Source: Bacillota bacterium (lineage in GTDB: Bacteria > Bacillota > DTU030). From it: 44,255 nt of DNA. The stretch covers positions 1-44,255 of the forward strand of contig JAAYSG010000036.1 of NCBI GenBank assembly GCA_012518435.1, given 5' to 3'. The notes below the pieces were generated by a model. It ran no database searches, was not told the origin of the DNA, and was given only the letters and a program-made list of their open reading frames with translations. This document shows positions 15,127-24,484 of the stretch, in pieces. The stretch's first letter is position 1, and each line of letters begins with the position of its first letter. A program made the position numbers and the translations under genes.

Positions 15127-15903
15127 TTATCCTCCCAGATCCTTCTTTCTAGAACCCAACCTCCCCCGCAGGCGAAGTATTGCCTTGGTATGAAGTTGTG
15201 ATACCCTTGATTCGGAAACCTCTAGAGTAGTTGCAATTTCCTTGAGGGTAAAGCCTTCGTAGTAATATAGGGAGACAACAAGGCGTTCCCTTTCCGGTAG
15301 TTTATCAATGGCCTTGGCAATTATTTCTTTTATTTCGGCTTGGGCCAGTAGGCTTTCGGGTTCCGAGGCCTGGGAGGAAGGAAACATATTAACGGCACTG
15401 GCCCCTGTACCATCCTGGTCGGGGAAGATATCATCAAGGGAAAGGAGGGTCGTCTGCCTTACCTCATGTAACAATTCCCGGAAGGCCTCTATACTCAGTT
15501 GAAGTTCATCCGCCATCTCCCTGTCGTTTGGGGAGCGCCCCAATTTGTTTGCCACTTTTTGGTAGGCCGTGTGGAGTTGACGTTCCTTTTGTCTTAAACT
15601 CCTGGGAAACCAATCGGATTTTCGCATTCCATCCAGCATTGCTCCACGAATTCGGGCCACGGCATAGGTGGTAAATTTGATGCCACGGGAAGGATCAAAG
15701 CGATCCACCGCTTGAATCAAACCAACTGCACCATAGCCAATCAGGTCCTCGGGCTCTATTGTCGGCGGTACAAAAAGGGTCAACCTTCCGGAAACATATT
15801 TGATCAGGGGGGCGTAAATTTCGATAAGCCTTTTCCGAGCAGCACGATCGCCCTTTTGCTGAAAATCCACCCATAGTTTTTCTTCGCTTTTCCCGCTGAA
15901 CAT
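15127..15903 (-). CDS. sigD: Flagellar sigma factor, FliA/SigD/WhiG type
   Basis: The 258-aa sigma-70 family protein has region 2 (about 22-95: EDLIGYGAVGLIQAVDRFDP and FTTYAVARIRGAMLDGMRKSD), region 3 (about 96-185) and region 4 (about 195-250: LPERERLVVSLYYYEGFTLK with HTH LEVSESRVSQLHTKAI). These are hallmarks of sigma-28, which transcribes late flagellar and chemotaxis genes and is held by anti-sigma FlgM, not present in this window. It is read last but one in the operon, as in Bacillus, so its expression depends on long read-through. Confidence 0.94.
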   Translation of the reverse strand: MFSGKSEEKLWVDFQQKGDRAARKRLIEIYAPLIKYVSGRLTLFVPPTIEPEDLIGYGAVGLIQAVDRFDPSRGIKFTTYAVARIRGAMLDGMRKSDWFPRSLRQKERQLHTAYQKVANKLGRSPNDREMADELQLSIEAFRELLHEVRQTTLLSLDDIFPDQDGTGASAVNMFPSSQASEPESLLAQAEIKEIIAKAIDKLPERERLVVSLYYYEGFTLKEIATTLEVSESRVSQLHTKAILRLRGRLGSRKKDLGG

Positions 15904-15939
15904 GGCTACCCCCTTCCTTGACCGGTTGTGGGCGGATAA

Positions 15940-16431
15940 TTAGATATGTTTTTCGCCATGGGCAATGGTTTTAACCCGTAGACTGCCAGTAAGTGTAGCA
16001 AACTCCAGGGTGCGCCCGTGATTTCCCCCAGTATCCTGGGCCACTATTCTAATCCTGGCTTTCTTCAGTGCCTCCAATGTGGCCTCCACATTCCTTTCCC
16101 CCACTCTGAGGATATCGTTGCCTCGCTTACCCTTGCTGGGGAACATTTGTGCACCGCCGGCTAGTTTGGCTTCTATACGCTTCTCAACGGCCCCCAGGTG
16201 TAATAATTCTTGAAGCAAATAGGGTACGGCGCTATCGGCATACTTGCCCGGCTTCCCCCCTGCGGAATTTTTTTGCTGGTAGGGAAGCATAATATGGGCC
16301 ATTCCACCGATTTTCATTATGGGATCATATAATGTAACCCCGACACAAGATCCCAGGCCGATTGTAATCAAGACAAGGGGAGCTTTGACAACCTGCAGAT
16401 CTGCCATTGCAACCCGAACAGCCTCCTTCAC
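15940..16431 (-). CDS. cheD: CheD chemoreceptor glutamine deamidase
   Basis: The 163-aa enzyme deamidates glutamines on chemoreceptors and binds CheC to raise its phosphatase activity. The thiol-protease-like active site is complete: T23, C29 in GLGSCVGVTLYD and H46 in GGMAHIMLP, with the same spacing as Thermotoga CheD. GTG 16431 is chosen because GGAGGTGG lies 7 nt ahead; it overlaps the cheC stop as GTGA, indicating coupled translation. Confidence 0.95.
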   Translation of the reverse strand: MKEAVRVAMADLQVVKAPLVLITIGLGSCVGVTLYDPIMKIGGMAHIMLPYQQKNSAGGKPGKYADSAVPYLLQELLHLGAVEKRIEAKLAGGAQMFPSKGKRGNDILRVGERNVEATLEALKKARIRIVAQDTGGNHGRTLEFATLTGSLRVKTIAHGEKHI

Positions 16432-17051
16432 CGGGAAACCACCTCCAGGTGGTGGAGGAATTCCTTTAGGTCCTGGGGCCTGGGAATAAAAAGAAAATAG
16501 CCATCCACACTTTGCTGTTGTTCATGAAATATGGTATCAATGACCAAAGCCTGTTCAACACTTTCCCCCAGGCGGGCCAGGGGAAGGTTTAGTACGGCAC
16601 CGGCCATATCTATTGCCAGGGATGGAACATGGGGGGAAAATCTAAGTTTGGTAAATTTAGATAGGGCGGTTAGAAAGGAGTTCGCCAGAATGTTCCCCAA
16701 TTCCTCCAGGGCGGATATTTCCATTTCATCTAATTCCAGAAATGAGGACTTTCCCCCGGCCAACATTATGGCTAAAATGTCTGAGGCCTGGGACCAGGGA
16801 AGTAGTAGTAGCAGGTCGGCCTGTAAATCACCGGATACCTCCAGAAGAATCCCAGCAACTATGGCATCGGCCCCCCCTGCGACATCGGCAACCTTGTCGA
16901 AGGATAGTATTCGAACTGTGGGCACTGTCATTTTTATGGGCCGCCTTATAATTTGTGCCAAGGCTGTGGCGGCATTGCCAGCTCCAATATTGGACACTTC
17001 CTTTAAAACATCGATTTGATGGGCATTTAGTTCCAAAATACTCCTGGTCAT
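16428..17051 (-). CDS. cheC: CheC CheY-P phosphatase
   Basis: The 207-aa protein has two CheC phosphatase motifs of the form D/S-x3-E-x2-N: D14-E18-N21 (DVLKEVSN) and S113-E117-N120 (SALEELGN), both intact, so both active sites may work on CheY-P. ATG 17051 is preferred over GTG 17060, since GAGGTG is 8 nt ahead of the former and only 1 nt from the latter. It lies between cheW and cheD, its binding partner. Confidence 0.94.
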   Translation of the reverse strand: MTRSILELNAHQIDVLKEVSNIGAGNAATALAQIIRRPIKMTVPTVRILSFDKVADVAGGADAIVAGILLEVSGDLQADLLLLLPWSQASDILAIMLAGGKSSFLELDEMEISALEELGNILANSFLTALSKFTKLRFSPHVPSLAIDMAGAVLNLPLARLGESVEQALVIDTIFHEQQQSVDGYFLFIPRPQDLKEFLHHLEVVSR

Positions 17052-17063
17052 GGGGGACACACC

Positions 17064-17561
17064 TCACTCCGTAATATCTTCCGTGAGCTCCTGCAACTCA
17101 TCTAATTCAGTTACCTCAAGAACCCGTTGGGGGTTGATTATAATGAGGAGCCGTTCCTCCACCTTGCCGATACCATCTAAAAATTGGCTATTAACCCCCG
17201 TTACAATGGAAGGGGCGGGGGATATATCTTCCACGGGCAGGGATATGACCTCCAGGACAACATCAACTATCATACCCACAGTCAATTCACCTACATTAAC
17301 AACCATGATCCGGGAATTATCTGTTCTCTCCCCCGCCGTTAGTTTAAAACGGCGGCGTAGATCAAGAACGGGTATAATTTGTCCCCGGAGGTTTATTACT
17401 CCTTCTATAAAAGGGGGTGCATTGGGAACTCGGGTAATTTCCATCATCCGCTTGATTTCCTGCACCTTGAGGATGTCAATACCATATTCCTCATTACCAA
17501 GTTGAAAAATAACTAGCTGCAGTTCCCCAGTGCCTTTGTTACCTTGGGTTTGCTTTAACAT
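17064..17561 (-). CDS. cheW: CheW coupling protein
   Basis: The 165-aa protein has a single CheW-like SH3-type domain (about 15-150), including LVIFQLGNEEYGIDILKVQE and NLRGQIIPVLDLRRRF, that bridges chemoreceptors and CheA. Its ATG shares the A of the cheA stop (TAATG), indicating translational coupling that would keep the two partners in balance. Confidence 0.95.
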   Translation of the reverse strand: MLKQTQGNKGTGELQLVIFQLGNEEYGIDILKVQEIKRMMEITRVPNAPPFIEGVINLRGQIIPVLDLRRRFKLTAGERTDNSRIMVVNVGELTVGMIVDVVLEVISLPVEDISPAPSIVTGVNSQFLDGIGKVEERLLIIINPQRVLEVTELDELQELTEDITE

Positions 17562-19558
17562 TACATAACCTCCCTTCCTTTATTTATCCTGGTTAGAAGG
17601 CGGCTTGTATCCAAAATCAACGCCACCCGCCCATCGCCCAAAATTGTGGCCCCGGCCAAAGCCGGAATGTTGCTTAGGGGTTTATCTAGAGGTTTTATGA
17701 CAATATCCCGCTGTCCAAGGAGGCCATCAACAATTAGGGCTATTTGTTCCTGGCCCGTGTAAACTATAATAGTAAAGTAATCCTCCCTATCCAATTTTGC
17801 CTTGGGCACTCCCAGAAGCTCCTTGAGCTTAATAATGGGTAAAATATCCCCCCGGACATTTACTACCTCCCTCCCCTGAATACTGCTGATCAACACATCC
17901 TCCGTATGCCTTATCTCCAGAACCCGCTCTAAGGGCAGGGCATATACCTCAGGGCCTACAAGGACAAGGAGGGCCTGAATAATAGCCAGGGTCAAAGGAA
18001 TCTTTATCCTAAAGGCCGTGCCGTCTTTCAATTTGGTGTCAACATCGATAGTGCCATTAAGGGATTCAATTTTCGCCCGCACGGCATCCAGACCAACCCC
18101 CCTACCTGAGACGGTGTTTACCCGGGAAGCCGTGCTAAACCCTGGGGCAAAGACCAGGTCCAATATTTCCGCCTCCCCCATTTCTTGGGCTTCCTCGGGG
18201 GAAATAATACCACGTTCCAGGGCCTTTTGCCGCAATTTCTGGAGGGATATACCTCGACCATCGTCCCGGACCTCTATGACAACGGAATTGCCTTCATGAT
18301 GGGCAGTAAGGTGAATTTGCCCCGTCGGTGATTTTCCCGCCTCCTGCCTAATTGCAGCTTCCTCCAAACCATGATCAATGGCGTTGCGGACAATATGAAC
18401 AAGGGGGTCGGCCAACTCATCAATAACACGGCGGTCCAGTTCTGTGTCTTCACCACTAATTTTTAGTTCAAGGGACTTGTCCAAATCCTTGGCCAAATCC
18501 CTAATCATGCGGGGAAAGCGGTTAAATAATTGGGCTATTGGTACCATTCTGGCCCGCATTACTACACTTTGTAAGTTGGACGATATTCGATCAAGCCCCT
18601 TTAGTACCTCCTCCATTTCCGCTTCGGATTGCCTGGATGCCAGCTGTTCCAGTTGGGTTTTTGTGATGACAAGTTCACCCACTAGATTCATTAGTTGATC
18701 AAGCCGTTCAATTCCCACTCGAACCGTTTGTTGTGAACTGAGGCGCAGGCCATCACGACCACCAATCTTTAGATGTTCCTTTTTTTTGGTTTCGGCAGTG
18801 GATGTTGTTGGTAAGGGGTGCTGAAATGATGTGACGGCAAAATCCCTTATATCAGTTAAGCCGTGGATAATATCCATGATCCCTTGTTTTTCTGTACGGG
18901 ATAGCAAAAAGAGTGTAAAGTGATCGGCAAAGTTTTCCTCTTCCAGGTCTTCTATAGTGGGAACAGTTTTAATAATTTCCCCCAATAGCTCGATGTTTTT
19001 CAGGATTATATAAACACGGGCCCTTTTAAGAAGACATTCGGGGTGAAGCCAAATGTCAATTTGGAATACTTCAAATCCCTCCTCCTTGGCCCTATGTATC
19101 ACCCGACCTTCATATTCGTTAAGTTCATAGTCTCTCTTTTCCCCTTCCAGAGCAATTGGGCCGGAAGGGGGGGATTTGCCTAAGAATCCTTCCATCATTG
19201 TAATCAGATGTGAGACTTGGTCACTTTTTTGACCAGTTTTTTCCCCCACATGGGAAAGTAAATTTTCCAAAACATCAATGCTGGCAAGCAAAACATCAAA
19301 AAAAGCACCATCGGCCATGATGTTATCCTGCCTAACCCCATCCAAAAGATTTTCAAGGTGGTGGGTGAGGGTGGTAATTTCCCTTAGTTCCATGGTGGCT
19401 GCCATACCCTTTATTGTATGTACAATGCGAAATACTTCCTGTACCATATCACTATTTTCCGGCTGGTTTTCCCATTGCAAAACAATCTGGGTGAAACTGC
19501 CCAGGTACTCCCGTGTTTCCTCCACAAATTGCTTGAGATATTGGGCCCTGTCAAGCAT
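17561..19558 (-). CDS. cheA: CheA chemotaxis histidine kinase
   Basis: The 665-aa kinase has all five domains in order. P1 HPt carries phosphorylatable H47 (FRIVHTIKGMAA). P2 (about 148-245) is a ferredoxin-like CheY-binding region. P3 dimerisation spans about 280-345 (VGIERLDQLMNLVGELVIT). P4 ATPase has N box HIVRNAIDHGLEE (388-400), G1 DDGRGI (432-437) and G2 GRGVGLDAV (485-493). P5 (about 525-660) is the CheW-like regulatory domain. It passes phosphate from receptors to CheY. The usual partner cheB is not next to it. Confidence 0.97.
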   Translation of the reverse strand: MLDRAQYLKQFVEETREYLGSFTQIVLQWENQPENSDMVQEVFRIVHTIKGMAATMELREITTLTHHLENLLDGVRQDNIMADGAFFDVLLASIDVLENLLSHVGEKTGQKSDQVSHLITMMEGFLGKSPPSGPIALEGEKRDYELNEYEGRVIHRAKEEGFEVFQIDIWLHPECLLKRARVYIILKNIELLGEIIKTVPTIEDLEEENFADHFTLFLLSRTEKQGIMDIIHGLTDIRDFAVTSFQHPLPTTSTAETKKKEHLKIGGRDGLRLSSQQTVRVGIERLDQLMNLVGELVITKTQLEQLASRQSEAEMEEVLKGLDRISSNLQSVVMRARMVPIAQLFNRFPRMIRDLAKDLDKSLELKISGEDTELDRRVIDELADPLVHIVRNAIDHGLEEAAIRQEAGKSPTGQIHLTAHHEGNSVVIEVRDDGRGISLQKLRQKALERGIISPEEAQEMGEAEILDLVFAPGFSTASRVNTVSGRGVGLDAVRAKIESLNGTIDVDTKLKDGTAFRIKIPLTLAIIQALLVLVGPEVYALPLERVLEIRHTEDVLISSIQGREVVNVRGDILPIIKLKELLGVPKAKLDREDYFTIIVYTGQEQIALIVDGLLGQRDIVIKPLDKPLSNIPALAGATILGDGRVALILDTSRLLTRINKGREVM

Positions 19559-19624
19559 TACTTATCCCCCTTTCAGTACCTAGCCTTTGTTTGTGGGTAC
19601 CAGCAAGTAGCATTGGGGCAGTTA

Positions 19625-20245
19625 TTACAATAATCCTCTGCGGCGCAGTTCCAGCTGTTTGGCAAATATATATTTCATGATCTTGTCTTGCTCCTGCTCG
19701 GTAATATCAATGAATTCCACCGCCCATTCCCAGAGCCCGGGGCCACGCATGGAAGGATAGGAACGGAGCACCTTGCCCAGTATTTTGGGTAGGGATGGTT
19801 TTTGCAGGGTAAGGTTAATTACTGTCCCGGGTTTGCACTTTTTCTCCATGACTAAATAAACTCCACCGGCACTGATATTGATTGCATGGCCCTGGTAACT
19901 GGTTTGGGGAGACTCGGGCAACTCTACACTGACGGCTATTAGGGTCTGCAGGCGGACAAATTGCCGCCGTTGACTCCGGTAAAAGGTAGTTGGATACTCT
20001 AATATTAATAGGGGTGGTGGGCCGGATCTTTTACCCACAACTGGGCTGCTAAAGGTATAAACAGCATAACACCCCGGATACCACAATTTCAAAATTTGCC
20101 CAAGGGGAAAGGTTATGTACTGGCCCTTATAGATTGGTGCAGCAATGGTTAGGAGTTTTTTTGTTTTTTCTGCTACATAGCTAGTGTACACCTTTTTTTG
20201 CGAAATAGGCTGCAGCTTTAACTGTTGGTTAATCTTGAGGTCCAT
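19625..20245 (-). CDS. PilZ-domain c-di-GMP receptor, YcgR/YpfA-like flagellar brake
   Basis: The 206-aa protein has an N-terminal YcgR-like beta domain (about 1-88, starting KINQQLKLQPIS) and a PilZ domain (about 92-200) with both c-di-GMP contacts: the RxxxR box QRRQFVR (R94, R98) and NISAGG (N123-G128; D/NxSxxG). Such proteins slow the flagellar motor by contacting MotA or FliG when c-di-GMP is high. It sits between flhG and cheA, where Bacillus has cheB. Ribosome site GGAGGAGAGAG. Confidence 0.88.
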   Translation of the reverse strand: MDLKINQQLKLQPISQKKVYTSYVAEKTKKLLTIAAPIYKGQYITFPLGQILKLWYPGCYAVYTFSSPVVGKRSGPPPLLILEYPTTFYRSQRRQFVRLQTLIAVSVELPESPQTSYQGHAINISAGGVYLVMEKKCKPGTVINLTLQKPSLPKILGKVLRSYPSMRGPGLWEWAVEFIDITEQEQDKIMKYIFAKQLELRRRGLL

Positions 20246-20362
20246 AAAACTCTCTCCTCCATCATATTTCCAGTTGGTCTAGGCAAGATAAGATAAGCCA
20301 AGGTAGAAGAACAGTGTCCCTTTTCTCCAAGTAGGCAGGGGATTGCCTGTTCCTTATCCCGC

Positions 20363-21250
20363 CTAGTGGAATAAACTTAACATCCGCTGAAAAAATCCTT
20401 TCAAGTTGTCCCTGTGCTGGGGTAGATCATCACCGGATGCCAGCAAAAGTCTATCTGCAACCTTTTGAAGGCACAAACTTGCCGGAGAGCGGGGGTAAAC
20501 ATAAAGGAAGGGCTCCTGGGCTTTAACAGCCCGGGATATACGTGGATCCTCCACGATATAACCCAGATCCAGAAGTTCCATGGACAAAAATTCCTTTGTC
20601 ACCAGTTTTAGCTTCTTTAGCACCTGTCTGGCTTCCCCGGGGTTTAAGGCCCTGTTTACAACCAAGCGCACCCTTGCTTCCCTATTTTTACTGGCTATTA
20701 CCTTTAATAGGGCGTAGGCATCGGTTATGGCACTGGGTTCTGGTGTGGTAACCAGGATTATATCCGTTGCAGCCAGGACAAATCCCAACACTTGGTGGGA
20801 AATCCCCGCTCCAGTATCAATAAAAATAAAATCCCCCATGCCTTCTAATTGTTGTAATTCCCGGAGAAAATTTTCCAATTGCCATTCCGGCAAGTTTAAG
20901 AATTCTTCTACACCTGAACTGCCGGCTATCAAACCGATACCATGTTCATAGACAATAATATCTTTGAAACTTTTTTCCCCTCTCACCACATGGGTCAAGG
21001 TAAGGGGAGGAATTACTCCCATGACCACATCAACATTGGCCAGGCCCCAATCGGCATCAAATATCAGTACCCGTTTTCCATAATCCTTCAGGGCTAGAGC
21101 TAGGTTAACGGTCAGATTCGTTTTTCCTACCCCCCCCTTACCACTTGTAATTGCCACAATCCGACAAGGGGGTAAGTTAAGGGTATTATGAAGTACACCC
21201 TTTTTTGTGTTTTTCGCCAACTGGCGCAATACTTTGGCTTGATCCACCAT
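20363..21250 (-). CDS. flhG: FlhG (YlxH) MinD-like ATPase
   Basis: The 295-aa ATPase sets flagellar number and place together with FlhF. It has the N-terminal FlhF-activating DQAxxLR motif (residues 3-9), the deviant Walker A SGKGGVGKT (36-44), a switch with DADWGLANVDV, and FIDTGAGIS. The C terminus has a basic/hydrophobic amphipathic helix (GFFQRMLSLF) suited to membrane targeting. It starts 2 bp after flhF ends. Confidence 0.94.
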   Translation of the reverse strand: MVDQAKVLRQLAKNTKKGVLHNTLNLPPCRIVAITSGKGGVGKTNLTVNLALALKDYGKRVLIFDADWGLANVDVVMGVIPPLTLTHVVRGEKSFKDIIVYEHGIGLIAGSSGVEEFLNLPEWQLENFLRELQQLEGMGDFIFIDTGAGISHQVLGFVLAATDIILVTTPEPSAITDAYALLKVIASKNREARVRLVVNRALNPGEARQVLKKLKLVTKEFLSMELLDLGYIVEDPRISRAVKAQEPFLYVYPRSPASLCLQKVADRLLLASGDDLPQHRDNLKGFFQRMLSLFH

Positions 21251-21252
21251 GA

Positions 21253-22386
21253 TTATATCTCCCTCAGGATCATTTTGGCAATTTTCGCAGGCTCGGCGGT
21301 CTCAATATCGTCGGGCACATTCTGTCCTGTGGTGATATGGGTTATGGGTTTTCCCGTAGCCTTGGCAATATTATATATGGAGCCATAACTGGTTGTTTCA
21401 TCCAACTTGGTAAATAAGAGGGCATCATAATTAACCCGGCGAAATTTGCTAGTGATATCCAGAAGGTCCCGATATTTTGTCGTAAGGCTCAAAACCAGGA
21501 TGGTTTTAATCTGGATTGCGGGATTTAGTATGTTTCTTAACTCTGCCAGCTGGACAATATTGCGCTGACTTCTCCCAGCCGTATCGATGAGAATAAGATT
21601 TTTGTCCTTATGCCGTTTTAGAGCCTTTTGCAAATCCTCCGTACCCAATACTACCTCCAGGGGAACATCAATTATTTCAGCATAGCGGCGCAACTGGTCT
21701 ACCGCGGCAATACGATATGTATCTGCGGTAATCAGGGTTACCCCCCGGTTTTCCAATAGGGCGGATCTGGCTGCCAATTTAGCAATAGTGGTTGTTTTGC
21801 CGACACCCGTTGGTCCAACCAAGGCAACAACCTGCTGCTTATTTTCAACCTTGGTGGGATTTGTAATCCTCAGTTCCGCTGCCAAGGCATGTAAAAGGGC
21901 CGCCTTGGCCTGCTCATAATCATCTAGTTCTTCCTTGGGCAAAAGGTTAATGACCTTCTTTATTAGGGCAACTGCGTTGTCCCTGGTCACATCATTGGAA
22001 ATGAGTAGCTTGTTAAATACGCTAAGATGCGGGTTGGAAATTAGGTAGTCCTCATTTCCTTGGTAGCCCTCTGGAGGGATTTTGGGTTCATTTTTCAAAT
22101 CCGAGACCATGCTTTTAATTTCATGCAATTCATTTTGCAAGGCTGATAGCATCTGGGGTTGTGCCTGTATGGTGGCTGGTGGAGGGGAAGGAAGGGGGCG
22201 GGGACGGATTTTGGGGGTATCTGCCACCGCTGCGGTAATTTCAACTATTTCCCTGCCAAACAACCCCCAGAGGCCGCCTTTTTTCCGGCGTTTAGTATTG
22301 AGGATTATGGCATTTTCCCCCAATTCTGCCTTAACCTTTTCAATGGCAGACTGCAGGTCACTGGATTCATAACGCTTAATTCTCAT
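21253..22386 (-). CDS. flhF: FlhF SRP-type GTPase
   Basis: The 377-aa GTPase has a basic B domain with a proline-rich linker (PRPLPSPPP at about 62-70), an N domain and a G domain with P-loop GPTGVGKT (191-198), DTAGR and TKLDE. FlhF recruits the first flagellar parts to the membrane, and FlhG stimulates its GTP hydrolysis. Its ATG overlaps the flhA stop (ATGA). Confidence 0.95.
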   Translation of the reverse strand: MRIKRYESSDLQSAIEKVKAELGENAIILNTKRRKKGGLWGLFGREIVEITAAVADTPKIRPRPLPSPPPATIQAQPQMLSALQNELHEIKSMVSDLKNEPKIPPEGYQGNEDYLISNPHLSVFNKLLISNDVTRDNAVALIKKVINLLPKEELDDYEQAKAALLHALAAELRITNPTKVENKQQVVALVGPTGVGKTTTIAKLAARSALLENRGVTLITADTYRIAAVDQLRRYAEIIDVPLEVVLGTEDLQKALKRHKDKNLILIDTAGRSQRNIVQLAELRNILNPAIQIKTILVLSLTTKYRDLLDITSKFRRVNYDALLFTKLDETTSYGSIYNIAKATGKPITHITTGQNVPDDIETAEPAKIAKMILREI

Positions 22387-24461
22387 ATTGGGCCCACCCT
22401 TCCAATTACCTGTACTTCTATGTTTGCCTCCAATTCATTGTAGGATAATACTGGTATGCGGGGCAATTGTTTTTCCAACAAACGCCATAAATAGAACCTA
22501 ATAACCGGACTTGACAGGAGAACAGGTTGGAAGCCCTTGGACATGGCCTCCCGGTATATAGTTTCAAGGGATTGCAGCAGCCTTTCCGTCTTTTCCGGTG
22601 CAAGGGCCAGGTAGTTGCCATATTCCGACTGCTGTAGTGAGGAGCGAATTGTATCCTCAACATCGGGTGCTAGGGTTATCACCGGTAGTGGCCCGGCATC
22701 GGGACGGTATTGGTGGGAAATTTGGCGGGCCAAGGCTTGGCGCACGTATTCGGTCAAAAGGTCTGTGTCCTTGGTCAATGGGCCGTAGTCACCTAGAGTT
22801 TCCAGAATAGTAATTAGGTTGCGGATAGAAACTTTTTCCTTAAGGAGATTGACTAAAACCCGTTGGACTTGTCCTATGCTTAATACCGTCGGTACCAATT
22901 CATCGACAATTGCCGGGTAATTTTCCCGGACACCATCCAGGAGGGCTTTTACTTCCTGTCGGCCCAATAATTCATGGACATGTTCCTTGATTACCTCAGT
23001 AAGGTGGGTAGCTAAAACCGCCGGTGGGTCAATTACTGTGTAGTTGAGTGCCTCCGCCTCTTGACGGTCCTCTTCGGGAATCCACAAGGCTGGTAAACCA
23101 AAGGTGGGCTCCCGCGTTGGTATGCCATCTAGGGAATTTTCTTGTTCACTTGGCCCCATTGCCAATAAATAGCCCGGCATCAATTCGCCGTTGGCAGTTT
23201 CCAGCCCCCGTATACTAATGCGATACTGATTAGGGGATAACTGCATGTTATCCCTAACCCGGACCGTTGGGACCAAAAATCCCATCTCCAGGGCCTGTTG
23301 CCTGCGGATAAGGACAATTCTTTCCAGAAGGTCTCCTCCCTGTTGAGGATCGGCCATGGGAACCAGGGCATAGCCCAATTCAACTTCCAAGGGATCAACC
23401 TGCAAAAGGGAAGACATATCCTTTTGTTGTAAAATGGGATCGGGTTTTGCCTCCCCTTCTTCTTCTTTTTTCCTTACTCCTTCCCCTTGGGAAACATTCA
23501 AACCATAGGCCAGATAGCCGGTCAGACCAGCCAATACAAAAAAAGGAATTGTGGGTAACCCCGGAATTATGCCCAATAAAGCCAATAATATGGTGGCTAC
23601 CGTTAGCACACGGGGCTGGGACAGGAGTTGTTTAGTAAGATCCTGTCCCAAATTACTTTCGGAGGCCGAACGGGTGACAATAATGCCAGTAGCCGTTGAG
23701 ATAAGAAGGGCCGGGATCTGGGTTACTAAACCATCGCCAACTGTCAAAAGTGTATATTTTTGTAAGGCTGCATTCCAAGGCATCCCTTCCTGCAGTATCC
23801 CGATTATAAACCCAGCCCCTATATTGATGAGGGTAATTATAATGCCGGCAATGGCATCCCCCTTGACAAACTTGCTGGCACCGTCCATGGCCCCGTAAAA
23901 ATCAGCTTCACGCCTAATCTCCATGCGCTTGCTCCTGGCTTCATCCTCGGTAATAATCCCGGCATTAAGATCCGCATCTATGCTCATCTGCTTTCCCGGC
24001 ATGGCATCCAGGGTAAAGCGGGCCGCCACCTCAGCTACCCTTTCTGCCCCTTTAGTGATAACGACAAACTGTATAACAACAAGGATGAGAAAGACAATAA
24101 AACCCACCACCGGGTTGCCGCTGACAACAAATTGGCCAAAGGACAGGATAACTCGTCCCGCATAGCCTTCCAATAAAATAAGCCTTGTTGAGGAGACATT
24201 GAGGGCTAAACGAAAAAGAGTTGCCACCAGCAGGAGGGAGGGAAATACGGAAAATTCCAGGGGTTGGAGTGTGTTCATGGCTATCAATAGGACCAATAGG
24301 GCGAAGGTGATGTTAAAGGTCAACATTATATCCAGAAGAAAGGGAGGCATGGGAATAATCATCATCACAACGATGGTAATTACAACAAAGGCAATGAAAA
24401 CATCGCTGTAGCGCAGTAAACCGGCAGCTGGTCCACTTGTTGTATTAGTTGAGACCGCCAT
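22383..24461 (-). CDS. flhA: FlhA flagellar export gate protein
   Basis: The 692-aa protein has eight transmembrane helices in its first half, including the conserved FHIPEP-like RLALNVSSTRLIL and a FLIP loop ending RFTLDAMPGKQMSID. A large cytoplasmic C-terminal domain (about 345-692) forms the nonameric ring that docks substrates. ATG 24461 has GGGGGAGA ahead; the frame extends to 24488 but that start overlaps flhB without a ribosome site. Confidence 0.95.
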   Translation of the reverse strand: MAVSTNTTSGPAAGLLRYSDVFIAFVVITIVVMMIIPMPPFLLDIMLTFNITFALLVLLIAMNTLQPLEFSVFPSLLLVATLFRLALNVSSTRLILLEGYAGRVILSFGQFVVSGNPVVGFIVFLILVVIQFVVITKGAERVAEVAARFTLDAMPGKQMSIDADLNAGIITEDEARSKRMEIRREADFYGAMDGASKFVKGDAIAGIIITLINIGAGFIIGILQEGMPWNAALQKYTLLTVGDGLVTQIPALLISTATGIIVTRSASESNLGQDLTKQLLSQPRVLTVATILLALLGIIPGLPTIPFFVLAGLTGYLAYGLNVSQGEGVRKKEEEGEAKPDPILQQKDMSSLLQVDPLEVELGYALVPMADPQQGGDLLERIVLIRRQQALEMGFLVPTVRVRDNMQLSPNQYRISIRGLETANGELMPGYLLAMGPSEQENSLDGIPTREPTFGLPALWIPEEDRQEAEALNYTVIDPPAVLATHLTEVIKEHVHELLGRQEVKALLDGVRENYPAIVDELVPTVLSIGQVQRVLVNLLKEKVSIRNLITILETLGDYGPLTKDTDLLTEYVRQALARQISHQYRPDAGPLPVITLAPDVEDTIRSSLQQSEYGNYLALAPEKTERLLQSLETIYREAMSKGFQPVLLSSPVIRFYLWRLLEKQLPRIPVLSYNELEANIEVQVIGRVGPI

Positions 24462-24484
24462 ATATATCTCCCCCAACAGATAAG

